Source of the DNA: Scytalidium lignicola
Lineage: Eukaryota > Ascomycota > Leotiomycetes
NCBI GenBank assembly: GCA_002812745.2
Contig: NCSJ02000386.1
Location: 1-38,239, forward strand
Direction: 5' to 3'
DNA length: 38,239 nt
Part shown: piece by piece, positions 21,696 through 32,220 of the stretch
How the letters are laid out: every line of letters begins with the position of its first letter
Numbering within the stretch: the stretch's first letter is position 1
Translations under genes and position numbers: made by a program
Notes under the pieces: generated by a model
Seen by the model: only the letters and a program-made list of their open reading frames with translations
What the model was told of the DNA's origin: nothing
Database searches by the model: none

Positions 21696-23878
21696 CTAGA
21701 ATTACTCTAAAAATGACTGTACATTATAACTCTCAAAACACTCAAATCCATAGAGTTTTCTTAATTGTATGCTAATTACTTAATTAAGAATAACTCTAAA
21801 TCCTTCCTCTGTAAGATCTTCTGTTTTACTACTTATACTATCATGTTTTACTCATTTTACTACTTTTAATTACACTTTATTAATATTCAACAGTTATTTT
21901 AGAATGTTTGATAACTTTCTTTTGGTTATAAAATCAGTTGGATTTGTAATTCTTTTAATTTATTGTATTTTAACAATTTAATGTTGTTTGTATACTTAGC
22001 AAAGACATATCATGTTAATCATAAACTACTTTTCCTGTATAATTCTTAACTTGATAAGGTAATTGTACAGTAACCTTGAATTTATATATATAACTAATAA
22101 GAGATTAATTTTAAGGATTCCTTTGATAGTTGACTTGATCACAGCTTTTATATTGAATCTATAAGTTATTCTGTACAATTCTAAGGCCAAAACGTTATAT
22201 ATAATCCTTTTACACTTAATCAATGTCTAATATAATGTATTTACATTTCCCTTATAATTTACAAATGTTATAATATAGTCAATTTATAATAATAAGTCTT
22301 TGTTGTTCATAAATGAAGTGTTTATAAAGACTAATAATTATAATGTCTTCTTATCAAGCTTAATGAATTGTATTCCTTTAATAGCATTTTAAATCTATTA
22401 TTATAAGTGTTTATTCAATGATTTCATATCTTCTTAACTAGGATTAATAACTTAAGTAATTATTAATAAGTTGTATAACATTTCTAATTAGCAAACTAAA
22501 GTTATATATACTCTTTAAGTATGTTATACAATATATTACTCCTTAATAATAAGGTTTTGGTATATAATTCCTTATAAGCTTATTATAATAGTTAATTTCC
22601 TGGTTACAAGTTATAGATTAACATATTAACATTTTTGAATAAGTAAAATTCCAGTATTATTTAATTATATAATATTCTCATTAAACTTAATTCCCTTATT
22701 AATAATTAACATTTTGTATTCTTTTACTAAGAAGTTAGCCTTTTTCAATTGTTCTTGCTTAAGTTCAACAAATTAAATGTTTTCAACAAATAAAGTATTA
22801 TTAATTTAAAGCTTTATAACATTAAAAGGTTTAATGCTATATAATAAGCAAAGGTTGTATATTAACAATTTCATAACAAGTATTTTAATATAATAAGAGT
22901 AATAAGTTTAAAACTAATGGTTTTCAACTTTAAGGACTTTGTAAAGTAGTTTTACAACTTGTAAAATTAAACCTTCACAAAGACTAAGTTATTCTATAAG
23001 CTTTAAAGGTGGTTATATATAGAAATTCTGATTTAACAAAGTAATAGACTGTATATACACTTATAAAATATCTTATAAGTATAAGCTTATATCTTTATAC
23101 TTTATAATAACAATACAAAGAATAATATACTAGTTAATATGTTAAATAATAAGTGATTAAGTTAAAACAAACTTTTTCTCATTATCCTTATAAACTTATA
23201 TTATAAAGTATGACTTTTCGAAAGCTTTTTCAATTTTCTTGTTTTTGATTTCATTTATAAACTTAACGTTGAATATATGTATATTATTAAGCATATCTTA
23301 AGGGTTTACAGTTTTAAAAACATTCTTTTTAAGTAATCTTGATATTTCAACTTAATATAAAGTTATAAATTAAAGTTTTAATTCTTTGTCTTATAAGAAA
23401 GTAATGATTTTAAGGTATTTATAAGGTTTTTTNATGTTTTCACTTTACAAGTAATACTAATAGTAAAGTAACAGTTATAGTCAACTTATTAAACTCCTCT
23501 TAATACTCTTTAATGGTTATAATTCTCAGCTTTAACTTTGATAACTTAATTTTATCAATTTCTTCTATAAGTATAAAATATAATTTTACAATTATTAACT
23601 TAAATAGTATATTCTTATGTAATAATATTAATATATACATTTCTTTATTTATACTTATAAGCTTGTATAACTCTTCTTAACTTTTGTTTTAACTTGTATT
23701 TCTTACTCTTCATATAAGAACATTTGAATTCAATAATAAGTCATGAATAATACTTATATTAAGGTTGTTATACATGTTAATTACATTTTATACTTATTGT
23801 TTTACTTTGATTTTGTTAATTTCCTTTATAATCTTCTTGATTATCATAACTCTTTAACTTATAATTAAGGTTAAAATG
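21696..23878 (-). pseudogene. copia RT-RNase H relic (copia copy 1), truncated
   Basis: Parallel to 26218-28395 of copia copy 2 over its whole length. A stop-free 65-codon piece at 22223-22026 reads VLALELYRITYRFNIKA and IKGILKINLLLVIYINSRLLYNYLIKL, the core of the copia RNase H, whose catalytic Asp in 'YTDS' has become Asn. RT motifs farther right are decayed. The upstream two thirds of the element (integrase, protease, Gag, 5' LTR) are absent: the sequence breaks at the gypsy LTR at 23879. Confidence 0.85.
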
Positions 23879-23992
23879 TGTTACAGGTTTTACCACAACA
23901 TGCTAATTGGTGTAAGCCTGAGGCTTGGTACAAATATGTTGTACAAGAGAACCTAATAATTAGATGGTCATATGATGAGGACCTAGGACCTA

Positions 23993-24046
23993 GGGGGTCC
24001 AGGGTCTGTCAGCTTAGGACTTGAGGACTTGGGGGTCCGGGGGTCC
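23993..24046 (+). promoter_or_regulatory. GGGGGTCC cluster in the gypsy U3
   Basis: GGGGGTCC occurs at 23993-24000, 24031-24038 and 24039-24046, together with AGGACCTAGGACCTAG just upstream. In the RIP-altered LTRs the same places read as CCTTTTGGACC or CCCCTAG variants on the other strand. A cluster of short repeats upstream of a TATA box is suggestive of U3 enhancer elements; this is inference only. Confidence 0.5.
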
Positions 24047-24063
24047 AACCTTATTTCATTATT

Positions 24064-24070
24064 TATATAA
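24064..24070 (+). promoter_or_regulatory. TATA-like box of the gypsy LTR promoter
   Basis: TATATAA just downstream of the G+C-rich U3 cluster. It is well placed to start transcription about 30 bp later in the LTR and is retained in the other copies (for example TTATATAGAT on the reverse strand near 9177). Confidence 0.5.
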
Positions 24071-24257
24071 GCACACTGCAAGAACATAAGAGTAGACTCC
24101 TTGTGTTTAACCTAAATACATTACTAGATCTTGCCTTTGACTTAGTCGCCTGCTTGTGTGTTATACATTTCTGCTGTCCTTAAACATTTACCTTACCCTT
24201 GGTTATCCAGTGACCTGGATAGTATAGTTTTGTAATATTTTGAACATCCTTATCTTG

Positions 24258-25960
24258 ATGAATTAGGATTTGGAAACAGACATATTAGTAAATAACAACA
24301 ATGAACAATAACCTGAAGAAGGTTTTGAAGAAGGCTCTGAGGAAGAATCTGAAGAGGGATTTGAGGAAGTATTAGAGGAAAGTTTAGAAGATAGTTCTGA
24401 AGAAGACTAAGGTGAGGACTAGACTATCAAGGAAATTAACATTTAAGAAGGAGTATTAGAGGAAGTTGTTATGTTATTAAAGTAATCTACTAAGTTAACA
24501 GAAGGATTAACTGTTAGAGAATTGTTAAGAGTTGTAAGAAAGAAACTAGTATTTCTATTACTTAAACTTGACCTAGAGTTAGTATTAAGAGCTTTAAGCC
24601 TGGACTCTGATCTAGACTTTGAACTAAAAGACAATGTTGAATAAGTTCTAATGGTAATACTTAGAGAAGTCAAAATTATTAGGCTAGACTTATTTTATAA
24701 GGACAAGAAGAAGTTTAAGGTATATCTTGTACAAATAAGAACTTATTTGGTATTGAATGATTACTTATTGCTTAAAGACATGCATAAGGTTCTGTAAGCA
24801 TTGACATACCTGAGAGGAGTAGCTGAGACTTGGTTTCAACCCTTTAAGGATGAGTGGTTTACAATGAACAGAGGAACAACAAACTAGGAGGTAAGAAATA
24901 TTATTAGGAGTTAAGCTAATTACACTGGAGAACTTAAATGATTGTATGAAAATGTTGATAAAAAGAGGAATACTAAAAGATGATTAACTTATCTTAGACA
25001 AACCAAGAGCCTTAATAAGTATACAATGTTATATTGTTAGTATGTAGTAATGATTAACTAAGAAGAGGAAGCTTATATACATTAGTATAAAACTGGACTC
25101 AAGGACTTTATTAAGGAAGAATTATACTAACAACTAGTTATTATAATACTTAATGCCTTTATTAACTTATCTATTAAGATTAAGAATAAATAATATGAAA
25201 TGATCTTGGACAAGAAGAGTAGATCTTACTTTAACAGAAGAAAGACAAACAATAAGAAGGATTATAAAGACTCTATAAAGTTAAACATTANTAAAGAAAG
25301 GAAAAACATTTAAAGGTAAAGGAAAAAAGTACTTTGAAAGGAAAAGCAAAAAAAGGAATTCCTTTAGAATTTCCTTTGAGGAACTTGACAAAAGAAGAAA
25401 GAATAAGTTATGTTTTAAGTATAGATTTCCTAAACATATAATAAATACTCATAAGAAGGATAATAAGTCAAGTACATTAGTTAAAGTTAGAGTTATGAGG
25501 ATCTTAAGAATTATGGATATCTTGTTAGAATTATCAGAAGAAGAAAGCTTGAATAAAGAAGAGGGTTCTTTAGAAGAAGAGGAAGAACATTAAGGCTTAG
25601 TAATTATACTAAAAGTTATTGTTGAAACTGATGTAGATGAGATGGTAATGGCAAGAATCTTAGAAACAGGTTTTGTATTAATAAGAAGGACTTAGTATAT
25701 AGGATATCTTTAAAATCAAGAGGAGGTTATTAGCTTAAATAGATAGAGATTTATGCTAAGAGTTAGTAGAATCTAGATGATTATGTTAGTAGAATTTGAG
25801 GTTATACTAACAAAGTAATATCTTGTTTCCAGAGAATTATTAGTCTTGAAATATTATCTTATAATTAGTATAAAAGGATTAAGAGGATAAGAAATCCTGG
25901 ACAAGAGTTAACTTTATAAAATTGTATNATAAAGAAGATATCTAAATACTTTATTAATAA
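24258..25960 (+). pseudogene. gypsy Gag relic (copy inserted in copia copy 1)
   Basis: An ATG at 24258-24260, only 20 nt after the LTR, opens a frame beginning M-N-x-DLETDILVNNNNE, with a stop where CAG became TAG at codon 3. A Glu-rich EEGFEEGSEEESEEGFEE stretch follows (about 24313-24370). The retrotrans_gag (capsid-like) domain includes YLRGVAETWFQPFKDEWFT (about 24810-24865). A Lys/Arg-rich segment comes next, then the zinc knuckle remnant FKYRFPKHIINTH near 25410-25450, whose two Cys are lost but final His kept. A block IKGLRGxEILDKS lies near 25870-25905. About 100 bp are missing at the N near 25927, and similarity to the other copies ends near 25960. Confidence 0.82.
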
Positions 25961-26023
25961 GTATATAAGGTATATTATACTTTAAATATTATTTTATATA
26001 ACATTTATGAAGTTATAAGTAAC

Positions 26024-26217
26024 TGTCGGTTCACCTGTAGCACGAAGTACGGTATGCAATTATACGTAATATACTCGTTGTGCTATTCCATGGTTGTTGT
26101 ACGATTAAGGGTAGGAGGGCGAAGCTGTAAGAGCTTCGCTCGTTCCCACTACCTAATCGGGACTAGCTTACAGGGGCACATGAATATCACGTGTACGTAA
26201 CCACTATTCTACCAACA
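26024..26217 (-). repeat. copia LTR, 194 bp, least mutated copy (3' LTR)
   Basis: Plus-strand text runs TGTCGG to CCAACA, so the element LTR reads TGTTGG...CCGACA. It retains many CpG sites lost in the other four copies. It contains a perfect 8-bp hairpin at 26119-26139 (GCGAAGCT, loop GTAAG, AGCTTCGC). Confidence 0.92.
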
Positions 26218-26301
26218 CTAGAGCTACTCTAAAAATGGCCGTATGCTGTAGCTCCTAAAACGCTCAAATCCGTAGAGTTTTCCCAATCGCATGCTAATTG
26301 C

Positions 26302-28430
26302 CTAATTGGGAATAGCTCCAAATCCCTCCTCCGTAGGATCTTCCGTTCTGCTACCTATACTATCATGTTCTACCCATTCTACCACTTCCAATTGCACTTT
26401 ATTAGTATCCAACAGTTGTTTCAAAGTGTTTGACAGCTTTCCTTTGGTCATGGAATCAGCTGGATTTATAGTTCCTTCAATCCATTGTACTTCAGTGATC
26501 TGATATCGTTTGTACACTTAGCAGAGGCATATTATGTTAATCATAAGCTGCTTTTCTTGTGTGATTCTTAACTTGACAAGGTAATTGTACAATAACCTTG
26601 AATTTATATATATAACTAATAAGAGGTTAATTTCAAGGATTCCTTTGATAGTTGACTTGATCATAGCCTTTATATTAAATCCATGAGCTATTCTGTACAG
26701 TTCTAAGGCTAAAACATTATGTATAACCTTTTTATACTTGATCAACGTTTAGTATAATATATTTACATTTCTCTTATAGTCTGCAAGTGTTATAATGTAG
26801 TTAATTTGTAATGATAAGTCTTTATTGTTTGCAAATAAGATGTTTGTAAAGACTAATAGTTGTAATGTCTTCTTATCAAGCTTGACAAATTGTATTCCTT
26901 TAATAATATTCTAAATCTGTTATTATAAGTGTTTATTCAGTGATTTTATGTTTTCTTGACTAGGATTAATAGTCTAAGCAGTTATTAATAAGTTGTATAA
27001 CACTTCTAATTAGTAAACTAAAGTTATATATACTCTTTAAGTATATTATACAATATATTACTCTTTGATAATAAGGTTTTAGCATATAATTCCTTATGAA
27101 CTTGTTATAATAGTTAATTTCCTAATTATAAGTTATAGATTAACATATTAGTACTCTTGAGTAAGTGAAATTCCAGTATTATTCAGTTGTATAATACTCT
27201 TATTAAACTTGATTTCCTTGTTAATAGTCAACATTTTGTATTCTTTTGTTAAGAAATTAACCTTTTTTNAGCTATTCTTACTTAAGTTTAACAAATTGAG
27301 TATTTCTAACAAACAAGGTATTATTAGTTTAAAACTTTACAACATTAAAAGGTTTAATACTATACAATAAGTAAAGGTTATATATTAACAGTTTTATAAC
27401 AAGTACTTTGACATAATAAGAGTAATAAGTCTAGAACTAGTAATTTCCAACTTCAAGGACTTTGTAAAGTAACTTTACAACTTATAAAATTGAGCTTTTG
27501 CAAAGACTAAGTTACTTTATAAACTTTAAAGGTAATTGTATGTAGAAATCCTGATTTAGTAAGGTAATAAATTGTATATATACTTGTAAAATGTCTTATA
27601 AGTATAAGCTTGTACTTTTGTACTTTATAATAATAATATAAAGAATAATATACTGGTTAATACATTAAATAATAAGTAATTAAGTTAAAACAAGCTTCTT
27701 CTTATTGTTCTTATAAGCTTATACTACAAAGTATAACTTTTCAAAAGCTTTTTCAGTTCTCTTGTTCTTGATTTTGTCTACAAACTTAATGTTGAATATG
27801 TATATATCATTAAGTACATCTTAAGGGTTTATAGTTTTGAAAATGCTCTTTTCAAGCAATCTTAATATTTTAACTTGATGTAAGGTTACAAATTAAGGTT
27901 CTGGTTCTTCATCTTATAAGAAAGTAATAATTTTAAAGTATTTGCAAAGTTTTCTATATCTTTACTTTATAAGTAATACTAATAGTAGAGTAATAATTAT
28001 AGTTAACTTGTTAGGCTTCTCTTAGTACTCTTCAACAATTGTAATTCTTAACTCTAGCTTTAATAGCTTGATTCTATCAATTCCTTTTGTAAGTATAAGG
28101 TATAGTTTTATAACTGTTAACTTGAATAGTATATTCTTATACAGTAATGTTAATATATATGTTTCTTTATTTATACTTATAAGTTTATATAACTTTTCTT
28201 AACTTCTATTCTAGCTTGTGTTTCCTGCTCTTTATACAAGAATATCTGAATTTAGTAATAAGTTGTGAATAATACTTACATTAAGATTATTATGTATATT
28301 GATTATATCTTGTACTTGTTATTTTACCTTGATTTTGCTAATTTCCTCTATAACCTTCTTGATCATCATAATTCTCTAACTTATAATTAAGGTTAAAGTA
28401 TTGAGTTTTAACATGTATAAGTAAATATTA
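26302..28430 (-). pseudogene. copia reverse transcriptase-RNase H relic
   Basis: The 3' end is the best-kept coding sequence in the window. A stop-free stretch at 26517-26302 reads ITEVQWIEGTINPADSMTKG and ends VEWVEH..., the C-terminus of copia RNase H. It continues upstream in the same frame (26745-26518) after one stop where CAA became TAA at 26518-26520. That upstream part includes VLALELYRIAHGFNIKA and IYINSRLLYNYLVKL (RNase H core, Asp to Asn). Farther right the start of RT is legible: RLLEKSIFKTINP, IYIFNIKFVDKIKNKRTEKAF and VLTxLL near 27860-27690, matching fungal copia RT ('IFNSRFVDEIKNxGTxKAFEKSRLVVQAYND'). Stops are common upstream of 26750. Confidence 0.88.
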
Positions 28431-28439
28431 TAAACTAGT

Positions 28440-29560
28440 AATATAAGGACAAGTCTGTCAAGTCTTATTAAATCGTTAATAACCTTAAATATTATTTGTA
28501 AAGTTATATCTTTGTCAAGATTATAAATTTCAATTATAATTATCTAATAAGTATATTATATAAGTGTATAATATCATTTAACATAATTAATTAAGTTATA
28601 AGCTTTTACTAGAACTACTTTCAAGGTTATTCTTATAATTATAATACTTTACTAGAACTTCTTACTAATAAAGTTCTTTTCAATGTCAATTATAATTTAG
28701 TCTAGAAGTCTTAAGTAAGTATTAATTTAACAAGCTTGTAAAGTATCTTAAGTATACTTTATGTTAATATTCTAAAATTATCTATTAGCCTAATAATATA
28801 TTCTTTTGTTAACAATATAAAGTATAAGTTTGTTGTTGATGTAGAAGATATTGACAATAATAAAGTAGTTAAAGTTAACATTGTCTTATAAGTTGAATCT
28901 AAATCTTCTTAACAATTTCTTATAACATTAACAATAAGTATAAAACTTGATAAGGTATTCTAATATGTCCTTGTTAATATTATAGCTTGTACAGTCTAAT
29001 ATACATTGTAATCTAGTTATTAACAAGTAGTTAAAACATTAGTATAAATGTTATAATTCTATATTAGTTAAGAAACAAGGGTTTTCCTTTAATGAATCAA
29101 AAACAAAAGTATATAAAGATATATCCTAAAGTAAAAAGTTATAATTAAATCATCATATAATTAAAATACTTCCTTGTAAAGTAATAAGTAAGTTTATAAG
29201 GTTATTGAAATACATACTCAATTAGTCTATATCTATTAAGTATAGTAAAAAGAAAGTAGTTGATTCAATTATATAAAATTCAATTTACTTAATTAATGTA
29301 TTCATTAGTATAAAACTTATCAAAGTTGTACTCTTAATTCCGAATTATATTATTATTATGCCTTTAATTGTAATGTTTAGTATTATGGTTTAGTCTACTC
29401 ATTATAAAGCTTTGAATTAATTGTAACTGGTTGTAAAGTACTTTATAACTTTTGTATTAATCAAGATTCTATAAAATTGTCTTGAATTGTACCTTGTTAA
29501 GCTTTTTATACTGTACACTTCTGTTATAGTTGTTATAAAGGTTTTTAAGTTAAGTTCTTA
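28440..29560 (-). pseudogene. copia protease and integrase relic
   Basis: The aspartic protease block reads ILINTKVIKYFTT near 29470-29420, where family members have 'IMIDTGAAxxST'; Asp and Gly are changed to Asn and Lys by G-to-A. The characteristic following stretch IESTTFFLLYLIDID...YFNNL lies near 29280-29190. The integrase core is legible: FNYFIIVNIFYINNKLILYIVNK (about 28880-28800, first Asp as Asn), TLQACxINTYLRLLD, IDIEKNFISKKF (second Asp region, about 28690-28650), and VKAYNLINYVKxYY (about 28610-28565), with the third acidic residue lost. NLDKDITLQIIFKVINDLIRLD ends the block near 28530-28460. It would process polyprotein and insert cDNA if intact. Confidence 0.83.
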
Positions 29561-29699
29561 AGGGTAATTCTTAATCATTAGCATCTTAGTAGTTAGTTAG
29601 TATAAGAAAGTATTATTAACTAGTTTTATAGTAATTAATATAGTTAATTTTACTAAGAAACTTTTATATAAGGTAAAGAATGTAATTATAATAAAGAAT

Positions 29700-31341
29700 A
29701 TAGTTTTAAGCTAGTTAAGTTCTTCAAAGTCTGTTTCTAAGTTGTTATTGACAAATAAGGTCTTAAAAGTAAGGTTTAGTTCTTCTTCAGAGTCACTTCC
29801 TTTATAATTAACAATGTATTGTTTAAACTGTTTATTAAAACATTATTCAAAGTTATAAATGCTAAAGTTAAATTTACTTATATTTTTGGCTTTAAAATGT
29901 GTTTTCTCTATACCTTGCTCTTCTTATAAGTGTTTCTATAATCAGTATCCTTCCCTTTTACATATAAAACATCTTCCTTGTGTTTAAGAGTATAAAGTAA
30001 TATGCTTAAGGCCTTATGAATTGAATTGTTAGTTTGTTGTACAATTAGTATAATAATAACAATTTATAAAGTAAGTTTCATTATAATATTCTTATTCTTT
30101 TTTCCTTTTTGTATAACATAATAAACAAGTAAAGTTTGTTNATAAGTTGTTCTAAATCTCTTAATAAGTTTAAAATAGTATATTTACATACTGGAGATCC
30201 TTAACAAGCAATAATCAACTTTTTATNAAAAAATATTAATTGTTTTGTAAACTGGTTAAAAGTTATATTAAAGCTCTTAAAGCTTGTTAATGAGCAATTA
30301 CATATTCTTAAGTATTATTTTCTTAAGGTTTTTAATTATAATTAAGACTAATATTATGCTTTCTTATTCAGTATAAATTCAACAATAATATATAAGTCTT
30401 TTGTAAAAGTTGTATAAATAAGTATATACCTTTTCAAATGTACATTTAATAAGGTTGTTAACGATGAAATAGCCTTTTACTAGTCTTGTTAACATAGTAA
30501 AGAACACTTTGATATAGAATTCCTTTAGCAATTCTACTTATTCATAATAATTTTTGAAGATTATCAACTTATATTCAAAGTTATTAATTACTCTATTGTA
30601 TTTCTAGTCCTTTGTATACATTTTAACAATATCAGAAACTTGTTTCATATACACAAGTTAGGTTAAAGGTAATAGTGATAAGTTAAGCTTATAGTTAAGG
30701 TTATAGTATTGTTGTAATCTGTAGAATTGTTACTCACTTTGAGGAGTTTTAATAATACTTAATTCTTAACTTGTAAACATTAAGTTAAGAGTTTTAAAGT
30801 TAATTTAAGAGTTTGTAAGTTGAATAGTTTCAAGGAGTATAATAACCATAAAAGTGATAAGTTTCTTTTTAAAAGTTATAAAGAGTATCTTTAAAGTCTT
30901 CTTTGTCTTATATATGTTATTCTTCTTTTTGTAATACATTTACAAAGGTTTAAGCAATTATAATATTCTTGTTATTATATATTACTTATATACTATTATA
31001 ATAAAGGCAATTACATAAGCTTTATAACTCTTTCTGAGGAATTACTTTAAAGTAGTTAATAGTAAAGTCTTTGAAATCATCTTAAAACAAGTCTTAAAAG
31101 TTTATATTACTTCTCTTATTAAAATAATATTCATAAACTTTAGTTTCTAAAAATTCAAACTAATTGNTTTTTTATAAGTCTGGTTATTATTTCTCATTTC
31201 CATTTCTTGATTTATACTTCCTAATTTACCTTTATAATACTCTTCATCACCTTTATAATGGTTTCCAGTTTGTTTTCCTTTGNTATTCTTTATTATATCT
31301 TTTGTTTTCACTATGTTTCTTGTTATTCTTAAGCTGTACAT
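29700..31341 (-). pseudogene. copia Gag relic with zinc knuckle
   Basis: The N-terminal portion is a short stop-free piece at 31341-31147. The segment SPVCKYTILNLL...LEQLxNKLY near 30210-30130 resembles the 'GVxxCKYxTxxPxxTLxGLIxxLRS' part of fungal copia Gag. The zinc knuckle follows near 29970-29930: GRCFICKREGYWLxKHLxEEQ, like 'RCFVCxKEGCWSxxHxxEE', with one Cys changed to Tyr. An acidic KGSDSEEELN segment near 29810-29780 ends the recognised part. The real N-terminus is uncertain. Role by homology: particle formation and RNA packaging. Confidence 0.78.
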
Positions 31342-32023
31342 GTATAGTCTACTAGTACTAACATAAGATACTTGATTGACTGTAAAACAAAATTAGTTAT
31401 GCATAAGTACAAAAAGTATTTACTTATAAGTAGTAAATTCTGTAATTATAAAGGTTTAGACAAAAGTTTTTCAAGGGTATAATAGCTTTTTAGTCTTCTC
31501 AAACATAAAGTTTTATAAGCTTTTAAAGTTCTCCTGTATACTTGTAAAGGCTTATAGTTTTATAATAAAAAGTGAAAGTAAAGTAAAAGATTATAGTTTT
31601 GGTAGTTTGATATGTTGTTTCTAATTTAAAATGAAAGATATAAAGAAAGTAATAATTTTTGAATAGAAATTGATGAAAATGAAAAGTAGAAGAATAGTTT
31701 TTTGAATAGAATTAATCAATTAACTGACTATACAACTCTGTAAGTAAACTATTTAACATTTAACTGAATATATTGTTTTTAGCAAAAACAAGTTCAACAA
31801 CAACAACTATGAAAAGGGATTGTTAAATGTCTTACTAATTAAGTTATAATTTTTGAATAGTTATTTCCCTCTTTGATTAAGGTAAATTACAACTTTGTAA
31901 GAAAACTATTAAATGTCTTACTAAACAAGTCATAATCTCCTAAGATTCAGCTTTAAAAGAGGATTACTGAATATCTTACTGATTAAATAATAATCTCCTG
32001 ATCTGTATGTACAAATTGATCAG
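31342..32023 (-). other. copia 5' internal region, no clear coding frame
   Basis: Sequence between the 5' LTR and the first legible Gag segment of copia copy 2. On the minus strand it starts CTGATCAATTTG right after the LTR; no TGG-type tRNA primer site is obvious. It could hold the 5' leader and a decayed Gag N-terminus. AACAAC and CTTACTxAxTAAGT-like segments recur near 31780-31990. Confidence 0.5.
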
Positions 32024-32220
32024 TGTTAGTTCACTTGTAACATGAAGTACAATATGCAATTATATATAATATACTTGTTATGCTATTCTATAATTGTTGT
32101 TTTACAATTAAGAGTAAAAGAACAAAGTTGTAAAAACTTTGCTTGTTCTCATTACTTAATCAGGACTAACTTACAAAGGCACATGAATATCATATGTACA
32201 TAACTACTATTCTACTAATA
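32024..32220 (-). repeat. copia LTR, 197 bp (5' LTR of copia copy 2)
   Basis: Matches the 26024 LTR with transitions only, apart from TTT inserted near 32101. Base 32221 continues directly with gypsy sequence equivalent to about 14990-15000, so the insertion target was a gypsy copy. Confidence 0.9.

Larger units (their letters stand above)
23879..24237 (+). repeat. gypsy LTR, 359 bp, least mutated copy
   Basis: Runs from TGTTACAGG to TTTTGTAATA. It keeps far more G+C and CpG than the other four copies (8044, 9007, 17333, 34456) and serves as the reference. The U3 part holds a G+C-rich cluster with three GGGGGTCC motifs. A TATA-like box follows. This copy is inserted into copia copy 1. Confidence 0.9.
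26024..32220 (-). mobile_element. Ty1/copia element, copy 2, nearly full length (6.2 kb)
   Basis: LTRs at both ends (26024-26217 and 32024-32220) and, between them on the minus strand, Gag, protease, integrase, RT and RNase H in the order that defines Ty1/copia. The two LTRs differ only by transitions plus a 3-base TTT insertion. Left and right flanks (GTAAC and TTTAT) do not form a target duplication. The left 500 bp are G+C rich and little mutated; the rest is heavily RIP-altered. Confidence 0.88.
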
